Shown here piece by piece: positions 7,857-15,601 of a DNA stretch of 57,450 nt. Position numbers and translations under genes: made by a program. Below the pieces are notes generated by a model. It searched no databases, was not told the origin of the DNA, and saw nothing but the letters and a program-made list of their open reading frames with translations. The DNA is from Falsiroseomonas sp. (GTDB taxonomy: Bacteria; Pseudomonadota; Alphaproteobacteria; Acetobacterales; Acetobacteraceae): contig NZ_JAUYTS010000024.1 of assembly GCF_030695085.1 (NCBI RefSeq), positions 1 through 57,450 on the forward strand. The letters run 5' to 3'. Position 1 is the first letter of the stretch. The number at the start of each line of letters is the position of its first letter.

Positions 7857-9049
7857 ATCGCGCCTTCCTCCCGCAGGGCCGCGATGCGCGCGGCGTCGTA
7901 GCCGAGTTCCGCCAGCACCGAATCCGTATCCGCGCCCAGCGCCGGCGCCGGCAGCGGTGCCGGGTCGGCAAATCCGTCGAAGCGGAAGGGCAGGCGCAGC
8001 GCCGGGTGGCTGGCTGCGCCATGCGCCACCTGCGCCACGCTGCCGCGCGCCTGCACATGCGGGTCCGCCACCACCTCATCGAGTGCCAGCACCGGGCCGT
8101 TCGGCACATTCGCCGCATCCAGCACCGCCACCGCCTGCGCGCGCGTCATCGCACCGAGGGCGGCGGACATCGCCGCCATGATGCGCTCGCGCTGTTCCAG
8201 CCGCTGCGCGTTGGTCGCCAGCCCCTCCAGTTCGGGCAAACCCAGCGCGGCGCAGAGCGGCGCCCAATGCTGGTCGCTGGCGGTGATGTGCAGGAAGCGG
8301 CCATCCTGGCAGCGAAAACTGGCAGTCGGCACGCGGCCGGGATGTTCGGTGCCGAGCCGTGGCGGCACTTCCCCCAATGCGAACAGCCGTGCGGCCGCGA
8401 TGGTCAGCAGCGCCACCTGCCCGTCCAGCATGCCGAAATCCACATGCGCGCCTTCCCCTGTGGCATCCCGCCCGCGCAGGGCTGCCAGCAGCGCAATCGC
8501 CACCCACAACCCGCTGGTGAGGTCCGCCACCGGCAGCCCCGGCTTCACCGGCCCGCCGCCCTTCTCCCCGGTCAGCCCCATCAGCCCGCCCATGGCCTGA
8601 AACACCGTGTCGTAGCCCTTGCGCTGGGCGTAGGGGCCGGTCTGCCCGAAGCCGGTGCAGGACAGGTAGACGAGGCGTGGGCTCACCTCGCGCAGCGCGG
8701 GATAATCCAGGCCCCGCCGGGCCAGCGTGCCGGTCGGGAAATTCTCCACCAGCGCATCCGCGCCCGCCGCCAGGTCGCGGATCACCTGCCGCCCGCCGGG
8801 CTTGCGAAGATCCACCGTGATGCTGCGCTTGCCGCGGTTGCAGGCGAGGAAATAGCCGCTGGTGCCGAAATCGAAGAAGGGCTCGAAGCCGCGCGTTTCA
8901 TCGCCTGTGCCGGGCTGCTCCACCTTAATAACGCTGGCGCCGAGTTCCGCCAGCAGCATGGTGGCGAAGGGGCAGGCCAGCACGCGCGACAGGTCCAGGA
9001 TGCGAAGCCCCTGCAGCGGCCGCATGCCGCCATTCCCCGCCTGATCCAT
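7853..9049 (-). CDS. Family III CoA-transferase (CaiB/BaiF type)
   Basis: The protein has 398 residues from the ATG at 9049 and belongs to the formyl-CoA/carnitine CoA-transferase family. It shows the N-terminal LRILDLSRVLACPFATMLLA segment, the CoA-binding GNRGKRSITVDLRKPGG region and the catalytic aspartate in VADLTSGLW. It moves CoA between carboxylic acids. The start is placed at 9049 (G-rich site just upstream) or at the internal MRPLQGL (9025); an upstream in-frame extension to 9145 is not family-like. It is the first gene of the minus-strand operon and diverges from the TTT binding-protein gene, which suggests shared regulation. Confidence 0.9.
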   Translation of the reverse strand: MDQAGNGGMRPLQGLRILDLSRVLACPFATMLLAELGASVIKVEQPGTGDETRGFEPFFDFGTSGYFLACNRGKRSITVDLRKPGGRQVIRDLAAGADALVENFPTGTLARRGLDYPALREVSPRLVYLSCTGFGQTGPYAQRKGYDTVFQAMGGLMGLTGEKGGGPVKPGLPVADLTSGLWVAIALLAALRGRDATGEGAHVDFGMLDGQVALLTIAAARLFALGEVPPRLGTEHPGRVPTASFRCQDGRFLHITASDQHWAPLCAALGLPELEGLATNAQRLEQRERIMAAMSAALGAMTRAQAVAVLDAANVPNGPVLALDEVVADPHVQARGSVAQVAHGAASHPALRLPFRFDGFADPAPLPAPALGADTDSVLAELGYDAARIAALREEGAI

Positions 9050-9144
9050 GCCACCCCCCGTTCCGTGCTTGCAGGAATGGGGCGGCTTGGTTGAGGATGT
9101 CAACGGTAAGGGCCGCCAGAGCCCCTGGGATGGAGACCACGACA

Positions 9145-10113
9145 ATGCACATCACCCGCCGCCACGCGCTGGCCGGGCTTGGCCTGGCGCCGCTCTGCCT
9201 GGCGACCGCCCAGGCGCAGGCCGCCTGGCCGAACCGGCCGGTCCGCTTCATCGTGCCCTTCGCCGCCGGTGGTCCCGTGGAGGTGCCGGCCCGGTTCATT
9301 GCGGAATCGCTGGGCGGCAGGATCGGCCAGCCGGTGCTGGTGGAGACGCGGCCCGGCGCGGGCGGGTCGCTCGGCGTGCAGGCGGTGGTGCAGGCGAATG
9401 ACCCGCACACGCTGCTGTTCACCACATCCTCCGTCGCCATCGTCCCGGCGCTGATGGCGAACCCCGGCTACGACCCGTTCCGCGACCTGGTGCCGATCAC
9501 CATGGTCAGCGAGGCACCGATGGTGATCCTGGCCCGGCCGGAGAATCCGATCCGCGACTTGGCGGACCTTATCGCCCGCGCCAAGGCCGCGCCGGGGGCC
9601 ATCACCTACGGCACCTCCGGCGTCGGCTCCACCACCCATCTCGGCGGGGCGCTGCTGGGCGTGCGGGCGGGGATCGATCTGCTGCACGTGCCCTATCGCG
9701 GCGCCGGGCAGGCGGTGACCGCGCTGTATGCGGGGGATACGGATCTGCTGGTGACCGGCACGATCGAGGCGCTGACCCATCTGCGCGACCGCCGCCTGAA
9801 GGCCATCGCCGTGACCAGCGCCGAGCGCGCCAGCAGCCTGCCCGATGTGCCGGCGATCAGCGAGGCGGTGCCGGGCTACGCCATGACCATCTGGTACGCC
9901 ATGTTCGGCCCGCGCAACACGCCGCAGGATGTGGTGGACCGGCTGGTGCGGGAGGTGGCGCCGATGGCCCGCGGCAACCTTCTGGCCACCCGCATGGAGG
10001 AAAGCGGCGCCACGCTGCTGCTGGATGGCCCCGCCCGGCTGGCGGAGCGCCTGCGTGTCGAGGTGCCGCAGTGGCGGGAGGTGGTGGCCCGCGCGGGCAT
10101 CCAGGCCGGGTGA
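9145..10113 (+). CDS. TTT/Bug-family periplasmic binding protein (TctC type)
   Basis: The 322-residue protein has a Tat-like leader (ITRRHALAGLGLAPLCLA) with cleavage probably after AQA, then the Bug-family signature WPNRPVRFIVPFAAGG and ITYGTSGVGSTTHL. Members bind carboxylates, amides or aromatic acids in the periplasm. GGAG at 9132-9135 favours the ATG at 9145 over an upstream ATG. No TctA or TctB membrane gene lies in the window, so this is an orphan Bug protein, common in genomes with many paralogues. It diverges from the CoA-transferase operon, and the likely ligand is that pathway's acid (inference). Confidence 0.9.
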   Translation: MHITRRHALAGLGLAPLCLATAQAQAAWPNRPVRFIVPFAAGGPVEVPARFIAESLGGRIGQPVLVETRPGAGGSLGVQAVVQANDPHTLLFTTSSVAIVPALMANPGYDPFRDLVPITMVSEAPMVILARPENPIRDLADLIARAKAAPGAITYGTSGVGSTTHLGGALLGVRAGIDLLHVPYRGAGQAVTALYAGDTDLLVTGTIEALTHLRDRRLKAIAVTSAERASSLPDVPAISEAVPGYAMTIWYAMFGPRNTPQDVVDRLVREVAPMARGNLLATRMEESGATLLLDGPARLAERLRVEVPQWREVVARAGIQAG

Positions 10114-10115
10114 GG

Positions 10116-10979
10116 CTACAGTCCCGCCAGCGCCGCGACGGCATCCTCGGGCCGTGCCACCGCGACGGCGCCGGCCTGCGCCAGCGCGGCGAGCTTGGCC
10201 GCCGCCGTCTCCCGCTCCGCCCCCGCCAGCGCACCGGCATGGCCCATGCGCGTGCCGGGCGGGGCGTGGCGGCCCATCACCAGCGCGACCAGGGGTTTGC
10301 CGAAGGCCGGCAGCGCCTCGGCCAGCGCATATTCCTTGTCGCCGCCCAGCTCGCCGCAATACAGCACGGCGCGCGTGCCGGGGTCGGCGGCCAGCATCGG
10401 CAGGTATTCATGCGGGTTGCGGCCGATCATCAGGTCGCCGCCCATATGGATGACGGCGCTCTGGCCGATGCCGGCCTCGGTCAGCAGCCGGGCCAGCGCC
10501 AGGGTCAGCGTGCCGCTGCGGCACAGCAGCGCGACAGCGCCGGGGCGGCAGAATTCCGGCGCGATGGAGCCGAGCAGCGTGCGGCCCGGAATGCACAGGC
10601 CGAGCGTATTCGGCCCGACCAGCCAGCACCCCGCCGCCCGCGCTTCCTGCGCCGCCTTCAGACTGTCCTGCACCGGGACATATTCGGCCGCCGCGACGAT
10701 CAGGGGAATACGCGCGGCGATGGCGCCCCGCACCGCATCCAGCACGCCCTCGGGCGGCGTGTAGAGCACCGCGGCATCGGCGGGCTCATCGAGCTGGCTG
10801 AGATCGTCCAGCAGCGGCAGCCCATCCTGGCTGGTGCCGCCGCGGCCGGGTGCGATGCCGGCCACCAGGCGGGTGCCGGCGGCGCGCATGGCGGCGACCT
10901 GGGCGCTGGCGTAGCGTCCCGTCGGATTGACCACGACCACGCGGCGGGGCGCGTCCTGCAGCAGATTTTTGTGCATCAT
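10116..10979 (-). CDS. Succinyl-CoA synthetase alpha-like (ADP-forming acyl-CoA ligase) subunit
   Basis: The 287-residue protein matches SucD in length and architecture: an N-terminal CoA-binding Rossmann domain and a C-terminal ligase domain. The phosphorylated histidine is H247 in RMGHAGA, corresponding to H246 of E. coli SucD, and the partner glutamate is E210 in GELGGDKE. It should form, with the SucC-like protein, a heteromeric CoA ligase using a phosphohistidine. Start is ATG 10979 or 10976. It is divergent from the beta-like gene, with 29 bases between the starts, an unusual layout because sucC and sucD normally form one operon. The stop lies 2 bases from the convergent TTT gene. Confidence 0.88.
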   Translation of the reverse strand: MMHKNLLQDAPRRVVVVNPTGRYASAQVAAMRAAGTRLVAGIAPGRGGTSQDGLPLLDDLSQLDEPADAAVLYTPPEGVLDAVRGAIAARIPLIVAAAEYVPVQDSLKAAQEARAAGCWLVGPNTLGLCIPGRTLLGSIAPEFCRPGAVALLCRSGTLTLALARLLTEAGIGQSAVIHMGGDLMIGRNPHEYLPMLAADPGTRAVLYCGELGGDKEYALAEALPAFGKPLVALVMGRHAPPGTRMGHAGALAGAERETAAAKLAALAQAGAVAVARPEDAVAALAGL

Positions 10980-11008
10980 TCTCGGACATCGACAGGGGTT
11001 GCGGCACG

Positions 11009-12148
11009 ATGCGGCTGACGGAGTGGGACGGCAAGACGGCGCTGCGGCGCCACGGCATCGCGGTGCCGCCCGGCGTGTTGACGGGCACGGCCGTGCCACC
11101 GGGCTGGGAGGATGCCGTGGTGAAGGCGCAGATCCTGGAAGGCGGCCGCGGCAAGCGCGGGCTGGTGCAGCGCGGCGATGCAGCGAAGCTGGTGCCGGAG
11201 ATCCGCGGCCTGCTCGGGGATGCCGGCGCGCCGCTGCTGCTGGAACGTCCGGTCGACATCGCGCAGGAGATCTTCCTGGCGCTACGCGTGGACGGCACGG
11301 CGCAGGCGCTGGAGGTGCTCTGCGCGCCCGAGGGCGGCGTCGAGGTGGAAGGTGGCGCGCCGCCGCTGCGCTGGCACATCCTGCCCGAATCGCCATCCGC
11401 TTTGCCCGACAGCCTCCGCATCCTGCGCGGCGCCTTCCCGGCCGATCTGGCCGCGCGGCTGGCGCGGCTGGTGGTGCGGCTGGCGCGGGTGATGGTGGCG
11501 GAGGATCTGGAAAGCCTGGAGATCAACCCGCTGGCGCGCCTCGCCGATGGCAGCCTGGTCGCCTGCGACTGCAAGGCGGTGCGCGACGAGGCTGCCGGCT
11601 TCCGCCACGATGCGGAGGCCACGGCGCTGTCCGCGGGCCTGGAATCCGCAGCCATGACGCCGCTGGAACGCCGCGCGCGGGATGAGGGCTTCCAGATGGT
11701 CGAAATCCCCGGCGGCCGCGTCGCCATGGTCACCGCCGGTGCGGGGCTTGGCATGATGATGCTGGACCTGCTCGGTGATGCCGGCTGCCCCGCCGCCTGC
11801 TTTATGGACAACGCCCAGGGCGGTCCGGTGGAGACCGCGAAGCAGCGTTTCGCCATCGCCTTCGAGATGGCGCAGCGGCCGGGGATCGATGCCGTGCTGT
11901 TCTACACCACCCTCGCCTCCCGCCCTCTGAAGGGACGGGTGGAGGCGCTGGCGGCGCAGTTGCGGGCGCAGCCCTCGCCGAAGCCGCTATTCGTCGGCCT
12001 GGCGGCGGGGCATGCGGCGCTGGCGGGCTATTCCATGGCGCAGGCGGCAGCCGACCTCGCCGCGGTGGGCGTGACGGCACTGGAGGCGGACCCGCATGCG
12101 CTGGTCCGCCAATTGGCCGCTTCCATCGGCCCGAGGAGGACCGCGTGA
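11009..12148 (+). CDS. Succinyl-CoA synthetase beta-like (ATP-grasp) subunit
   Basis: The 379-residue protein resembles SucC: an ATP-grasp domain in the first 230 residues (VVKAQILEGGRGKRGLV, SLEINPLA near 170) followed by a CoA-ligase domain (GGRVAMVTAGAGLGMMMLD, then CFMDNAQGGP). It is diverged from housekeeping SucC (about 388 aa). It presumably pairs with the divergent SucD-like protein to activate a dicarboxylate such as malate, itaconate or an aromatic-pathway acid. AGGGG at 10994-10998 precedes the ATG. Its TGA overlaps the pcaH ATG (TGATG), so it is linked to the dioxygenase genes rather than to its presumed partner. Confidence 0.87.
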   Translation: MRLTEWDGKTALRRHGIAVPPGVLTGTAVPPGWEDAVVKAQILEGGRGKRGLVQRGDAAKLVPEIRGLLGDAGAPLLLERPVDIAQEIFLALRVDGTAQALEVLCAPEGGVEVEGGAPPLRWHILPESPSALPDSLRILRGAFPADLAARLARLVVRLARVMVAEDLESLEINPLARLADGSLVACDCKAVRDEAAGFRHDAEATALSAGLESAAMTPLERRARDEGFQMVEIPGGRVAMVTAGAGLGMMMLDLLGDAGCPAACFMDNAQGGPVETAKQRFAIAFEMAQRPGIDAVLFYTTLASRPLKGRVEALAAQLRAQPSPKPLFVGLAAGHAALAGYSMAQAAADLAAVGVTALEADPHALVRQLAASIGPRRTA

Positions 12149-12852
12149 TGCAGCTGCCCGACCGCTTCGACCCGCTGGACCCGGCCACGCAGCCGGTGGT
12201 GCCGGTGCCCGGCTACCCCAACACCATCCGCCGCAATCCCTCCCGCGCCCCCTTCCGCCGCAGCCTGACGCGCACCGAACTGACCGGCCCGCTGGACCTG
12301 TCCGCAAAGCTGCGGCCGGGCGACGACAATCTGGCGGAGCTGGCGCCCGGCCGCATGGCGCAGGGCCAGCTCATTCATGTCGGCGGGCGCGTCCTGGATG
12401 AGGATGGCAGGCCGGTCGCCGGCGCCATCGTGGAGCTGTGGCAGGCCAATGCCGGCGGGCGCTACTTCCACCCGATCGATCAGCGCGACGCGCCGCTCGA
12501 CCCGAACTTCATCGGCAATGGCCGCACGCGCAGCGATGACGCCGGGCGCTACGGCTTCTTCACCATCAAGCCCGGCGCCTATCCGGTGCCCGATAGCGGG
12601 CGCTGGTGGCGGCCGCCGCATATCCACATTTCCGTCCTTGGGCCGGGGTGCCTCATGCGGCTGGTGACGCAGATGTATTTCCCGGGCGACCCGCTGAACG
12701 CGATCGACCGCATCCTGAACTCGGTGCCGGATGCCGGCGCCCGCGCCCGCTGCATCGCGCATTTCGTGGCGCCGGAGGCAGTGATGGGCGATTGGCAGGG
12801 CTTCACCCACGATCTGGTGCTGCGCGGCCGCCACGCGACGCCGCCGCTGTGA
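12148..12852 (+). CDS. pcaH: Protocatechuate 3,4-dioxygenase beta subunit
   Basis: The 234-residue protein is an intradiol dioxygenase subunit carrying the non-haem Fe(III) site: Y106 (NAGGRY), Y145 (KPGAYP), H158 and H160 (PPHIHI), matching Y108, Y147, H160 and H162 of the Pseudomonas beta chain. With the alpha chain it opens protocatechuate to beta-carboxy-cis,cis-muconate. AGGAGGA at 12134-12140 sets the ATG at 12148; a GTG three bases earlier is possible. It overlaps the SucC-like stop and ends within the pcaG start. No other beta-ketoadipate genes lie nearby, so a related catecholic acid could be the real substrate. Confidence 0.93.
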   Translation: MQLPDRFDPLDPATQPVVPVPGYPNTIRRNPSRAPFRRSLTRTELTGPLDLSAKLRPGDDNLAELAPGRMAQGQLIHVGGRVLDEDGRPVAGAIVELWQANAGGRYFHPIDQRDAPLDPNFIGNGRTRSDDAGRYGFFTIKPGAYPVPDSGRWWRPPHIHISVLGPGCLMRLVTQMYFPGDPLNAIDRILNSVPDAGARARCIAHFVAPEAVMGDWQGFTHDLVLRGRHATPPL

Positions 12853-13469
12853 GCAACCACCCCAACGCCCCGCTGGTGCCCACCGCCTGGGCGACGATCG
12901 GCCCCTTCTTCCCACAGACCTTCTTCCGCGATGGCGACAACGACCTGACGCGCCTGGCGCCCGACGCACCGCAGACGGCGCAGGGCAGCCCGATCTGGCT
13001 GACTGGCCGCGTGCTGCAGGAAGGCGGGGGGCCTTGCGTGAATGCCGTGCTGGAAGCCTGGCAGGCCGATGCCGCCGGCCGCTTCCGGCATCCGCGCGAC
13101 CCGGACTGGCAGAAGGCCGATCCCGGCTTCTTCGGCTGGGGCCGCGCCTGGACGGATGCGGAGGGGCGCTTCGCCTTCCGCAGCATCATCCCCGGCGGCT
13201 ACCGCGATGCCACGGGACTGCGCGCGCCGCACATCAACCTGGCGATCATCGGCAGCGGCATCATGGGGCGGCTCGCCACCTGCGTCTTCCTGCCCGGCTT
13301 TGCCGAGGCCAATGCCGCCGACCCGGTGCTGTCATCCCTGCCCGAGACGCTGCGCCCGCTGCTGGTGGCGCGCGCCGATGGGCAGGGGCCGGATGGTGCG
13401 CCGCGCTTCAGCCTGGACCTGCCGCTGCGCGGCGATCCGGCGGAGGAGACGCCGTTCTTCGAGGATTAG
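12849..13469 (+). CDS. pcaG: Protocatechuate 3,4-dioxygenase alpha subunit
   Basis: The 206-residue protein has the alpha-chain fold of intradiol dioxygenases (ATIGPFFPQTFF near the start, then AVLEAWQADAAGRFRHP and APHINLAIIG), in which the iron ligands are absent and the chain shapes the active-site pocket. It assembles with PcaH. The start is GTG at 12849, overlapping the pcaH stop as GTGA; the open frame extends upstream but that part is the antisense-free shadow of pcaH. It overlaps the convergent DUF3237 gene by 4 bases. Length agrees with the usual 200 residues. Confidence 0.92.
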   Translation: MSNHPNAPLVPTAWATIGPFFPQTFFRDGDNDLTRLAPDAPQTAQGSPIWLTGRVLQEGGGPCVNAVLEAWQADAAGRFRHPRDPDWQKADPGFFGWGRAWTDAEGRFAFRSIIPGGYRDATGLRAPHINLAIIGSGIMGRLATCVFLPGFAEANAADPVLSSLPETLRPLLVARADGQGPDGAPRFSLDLPLRGDPAEETPFFED

Positions 13470-13930
13470 AGCACCGCATACACGTCATAGACCGGACCAT
13501 GCGCGAACCGGTGGCCAACGCCCACCGCCAGCACCCGGTTCAGCCATTCATGCGGCCCCGGCCCGGTCTCGAAGCGCATGGCGACGCGCATGTAGTAGCT
13601 GCCGGGCGGCATCGCCTCCCCGGCCGCCATCCGCGCGGCAACCTCCGGCGGGGCGTGGCGGATGCCCTGGTAGGTGGCGCCGATGATCTGCCCGTCATCC
13701 GCCTGCAGCACCACCCGCACATCCAGCCGCGTGCCGCCGTCGGATTGCGTCACCAGCCAATCCGCGCCACCCGGCAGCACCTTCCCCGCCAGCCCCGGCC
13801 CGGCAAACTTCCCGCCGGTGACAAGGAAGACGCGGCGATCGCCGATCGGGCCGGCACCGATGGCCTGCGGCCCCTCCACCGACAATTCCAGGCGGAACAG
13901 GAAATCGGTGTTCAGTTGCATGCGTTCCAT
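13466..13930 (-). CDS. DUF3237 family protein
   Basis: The 154-residue protein fits the DUF3237 family, small proteins of unknown function that probably form a beta-barrel. Recognisable segments are IGDRRVFLVTGGKFAGPGL, GGTRLDVRVVLQADDGQ and the C-terminal HEWLNRVLAVGVG. Starts at 13930 or 13921 are both possible. It lies 9 bases downstream of the rhodanese gene on the same strand, and its last codons overlap pcaG tail to tail. Family members are often seen beside aromatic or carboxylate catabolic genes, but no reaction has been assigned. Confidence 0.8.
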   Translation of the reverse strand: MERMQLNTDFLFRLELSVEGPQAIGAGPIGDRRVFLVTGGKFAGPGLAGKVLPGGADWLVTQSDGGTRLDVRVVLQADDGQIIGATYQGIRHAPPEVAARMAAGEAMPPGSYYMRVAMRFETGPGPHEWLNRVLAVGVGHRFAHGPVYDVYAVL

Positions 13931-13939
13931 GGCCGTCGC

Positions 13940-14356
13940 TCAGCGCTGCCGCCAGGGCAGGCCATCGGCCTTCCAGCCAGCGACGCCACCGCGATGCCCG
14001 TCCTGATCCACCGGCCCCTCGAATCCGTCGGCGACGTTGAAGGCATGCGGAAAGCCGTGCTGCTGCGCTGCCTGGCCGGCGGCCAGGCTGCGCGCACCTG
14101 AACGGCAGATGAAATAGAGTTTGGAAAGCGGGGTGGCGCCGGCCCGGTGAAGCTGTTCCACGAAGGCGCCGTTGACCTGCATGCTGGGATAGACCTGCCA
14201 CGGGATCAGCGCGACCTGCTTGCCGACCTCCGCGAGGTCCGGTAGTCCGACGAAATTCCACTCGGCATCGGTGCGGACATCGACCAGGATGGCGTCGGGG
14301 TCCTCCGCCAAGGCCTGGTAGGTGGCACGGGGCGTCACATCGGGAACACCAGTCAT
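13940..14356 (-). CDS. Single-domain rhodanese-like protein
   Basis: The 138-residue protein is a single rhodanese domain with the active-site loop CRSGARS, nucleophile C84, and the preceding ILVDVRTDAEW motif. It probably carries a persulfide in sulfur transfer. AGAGGA sits 6 bases before the ATG at 14356, ruling out a longer upstream frame to 14644 that would run antisense through the small membrane-protein gene. It is followed closely by the DUF3237 gene. The partner or sulfur acceptor is not apparent. Confidence 0.88.
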   Translation of the reverse strand: MTGVPDVTPRATYQALAEDPDAILVDVRTDAEWNFVGLPDLAEVGKQVALIPWQVYPSMQVNGAFVEQLHRAGATPLSKLYFICRSGARSLAAGQAAQQHGFPHAFNVADGFEGPVDQDGHRGGVAGWKADGLPWRQR

Positions 14357-14467
14357 GGCTTCCTCTCCGTCGGGTTGATCCCGGCAGGATGGGGCCTCCT
14401 TGGCCGGGGGACAACCATAGGGTGCCACGCACAGCCCTGCGTGGCGGGAATAGGGGAAGATCGAAGC

Positions 14468-14629
14468 ATGTCCGAGAAGCACGAGACCGCCGCGACGCAC
14501 GACCATATGGGTCGCAAGATCGTTGGTTCGAAGCAGGAAGCCTTCCGGCAGGACCTGCCCTGGATCCTCGCGATGGTGGCACTCACCGTGTTCACGCTGA
14601 TGGCGCTGTCCGGCTACTTCCGGCTGTAA
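14468..14629 (+). CDS. Small single-helix membrane protein (53 aa)
   Basis: The frame encodes 53 residues: a charged, histidine-containing N-terminus (MSEKHETAATHDHMGRK) and one C-terminal transmembrane helix (LPWILAMVALTVFTLMAL) ending GYFRL. GGGGAAG at 14453-14459 is well placed before the ATG. The shape recalls alphaproteobacterial small membrane subunits such as aa3-oxidase subunit IV, but no motif confirms this. It is a separate transcription unit divergent from the rhodanese gene. Function unknown. Confidence 0.7.
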   Translation: MSEKHETAATHDHMGRKIVGSKQEAFRQDLPWILAMVALTVFTLMALSGYFRL

Positions 14630-14644
14630 CGCGAACCCCGCCAC

Positions 14645-14669
14645 CCGTCCCGGCCCGCAGCCGGGACGG
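14645..14669. terminator. Stem-loop between convergent genes
   Basis: CCGTCCCGGC pairs perfectly with GCCGGGACGG around the five-base loop CCGCA, 15 bases after the small membrane-protein stop and 15 before the end of the convergent phosphodiesterase gene. No T run follows on either strand, so it could end transcription weakly in both directions or only stabilise the 3' ends. Confidence 0.55.
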
Positions 14670-14683
14670 TGTGCGGCACGGCG

Positions 14684-15418
14684 TCAGCGCCCCGCGCGCA
14701 GCGCGATGGCCAGAGGCGGGTCATCGGTCGCGAAGACATCCACGCCAAGCGTCAACATCCGCCGGATGCTTGGCGCGTGGTTGGCGCCCCATGTGCCGAT
14801 GCCGATGCCGGCTGATCGCAGGCCGGCCACCAGTTCCGCATCGATGGCGCTTTCATGCACGCCGATCTCGGGGAATCCGTAGGCCCGCGCCGTGGCCACC
14901 AGCCCGGTCAGGCCGAGGTCGCGCAGCGTCGCAATCTCCAGCAGCCAGGCCACCCCGGCCAGCCCGCCGGCCGCCTGTGCCTCGGCCATGGTGCCGGCGT
15001 GGAAGCCGATGATCCAGCTCCGCCCCCGCTCCCCGGCCTGGTCCAGCACCGCAAGGGTGGCCGGGACGATGCCCGGATAGGGCTCGCCCGAGGCGCTGGC
15101 CTTGATCTCGATTCGCGGCGCCACCGGCGTGCCGGCCAGGATCGCGAGATAGTGCGCCAGCGTCGGCGGCGCCTCCCCCGCCGTCCCGCGCACCCGTACG
15201 GTGGCGAATTCCGCGGCGGTCAGGGCGGCGACGGGGCCGCGCCGGTCCGTGGTGCGGTCGAGCGTGGCGTCGTGCATGACCACCACCTGGCCATCCGCGC
15301 TGAGGTGCACATCGCATTCCGCCTGCTCCAGCGGCAGCCGGGCGGTGTTGCGGAAGGCCAAAGCGCTGTTTTCGGGCCAGAGGAACAGGCCGCCGCGGTG
15401 GCTGGCGATTCGGGTCAT
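14684..15418 (-). CDS. Glycerophosphodiester phosphodiesterase family protein
   Basis: The 244-residue protein has the GDPD TIM-barrel hallmarks: SHRGG near residue 6, PENSALAF, the ECDVHLSADGQVVVMHD catalytic stretch and IEIKAS. It should hydrolyse deacylated phospholipids such as glycerophosphocholine to glycerol-3-phosphate. There is no signal peptide, so it is cytoplasmic. The start is MTRIASHRGG at 15418; an in-frame extension up to 15520 would read through a tandem repeat and has no family match. Upstream lie that repeat and a palindrome, at 15441-15530. Confidence 0.88.
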   Translation of the reverse strand: MTRIASHRGGLFLWPENSALAFRNTARLPLEQAECDVHLSADGQVVVMHDATLDRTTDRRGPVAALTAAEFATVRVRGTAGEAPPTLAHYLAILAGTPVAPRIEIKASASGEPYPGIVPATLAVLDQAGERGRSWIIGFHAGTMAEAQAAGGLAGVAWLLEIATLRDLGLTGLVATARAYGFPEIGVHESAIDAELVAGLRSAGIGIGTWGANHAPSIRRMLTLGVDVFATDDPPLAIALRAGR

Positions 15419-15440
15419 GGTAAGGGTCCGGGGGCGTATC

Positions 15441-15490
15441 GCGGCGCACCCTCGCTCCGCTTGCGGCGCACTCTCGCCCCGCTTGCGGCG
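15441..15490. repeat. 22-base imperfect tandem repeat, about 2.3 copies
   Basis: Two 22-base units occupy 15441-15462 and 15463-15484, each of the form GCGGCGCAC-Y-CTCGC-Y-CCGCTT and differing at two positions, followed by a third partial GCGGCG. The array lies upstream of the phosphodiesterase start, probably in its leader. It could be a regulatory array or simple slippage; no protein product is supported. Confidence 0.75.
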
Positions 15491-15514
15491 ACGCGCCAGG
15501 GCCGGTCTTGAAAG

Positions 15515-15530
15515 TTGCATCGGATTGCAA
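15515..15530. promoter_or_regulatory. TTGCA-N6-TGCAA palindrome in divergent promoter region
   Basis: A perfect inverted repeat TTGCA-TCGGAT-TGCAA lies in the 183-base region between the divergent phosphodiesterase gene and the 106-residue unknown gene. The symmetry and 11-base half-site spacing fit a dimeric regulator's operator. No regulator gene is adjacent, so the assignment is tentative. Confidence 0.4.
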
Positions 15531-15601
15531 GCAAGGCAAGCATGAGCGCATAAGTGGAGGTGGCCGATCCATGGTCATCAGCTAGCCGCGCGGAGGGCTT
15601 C

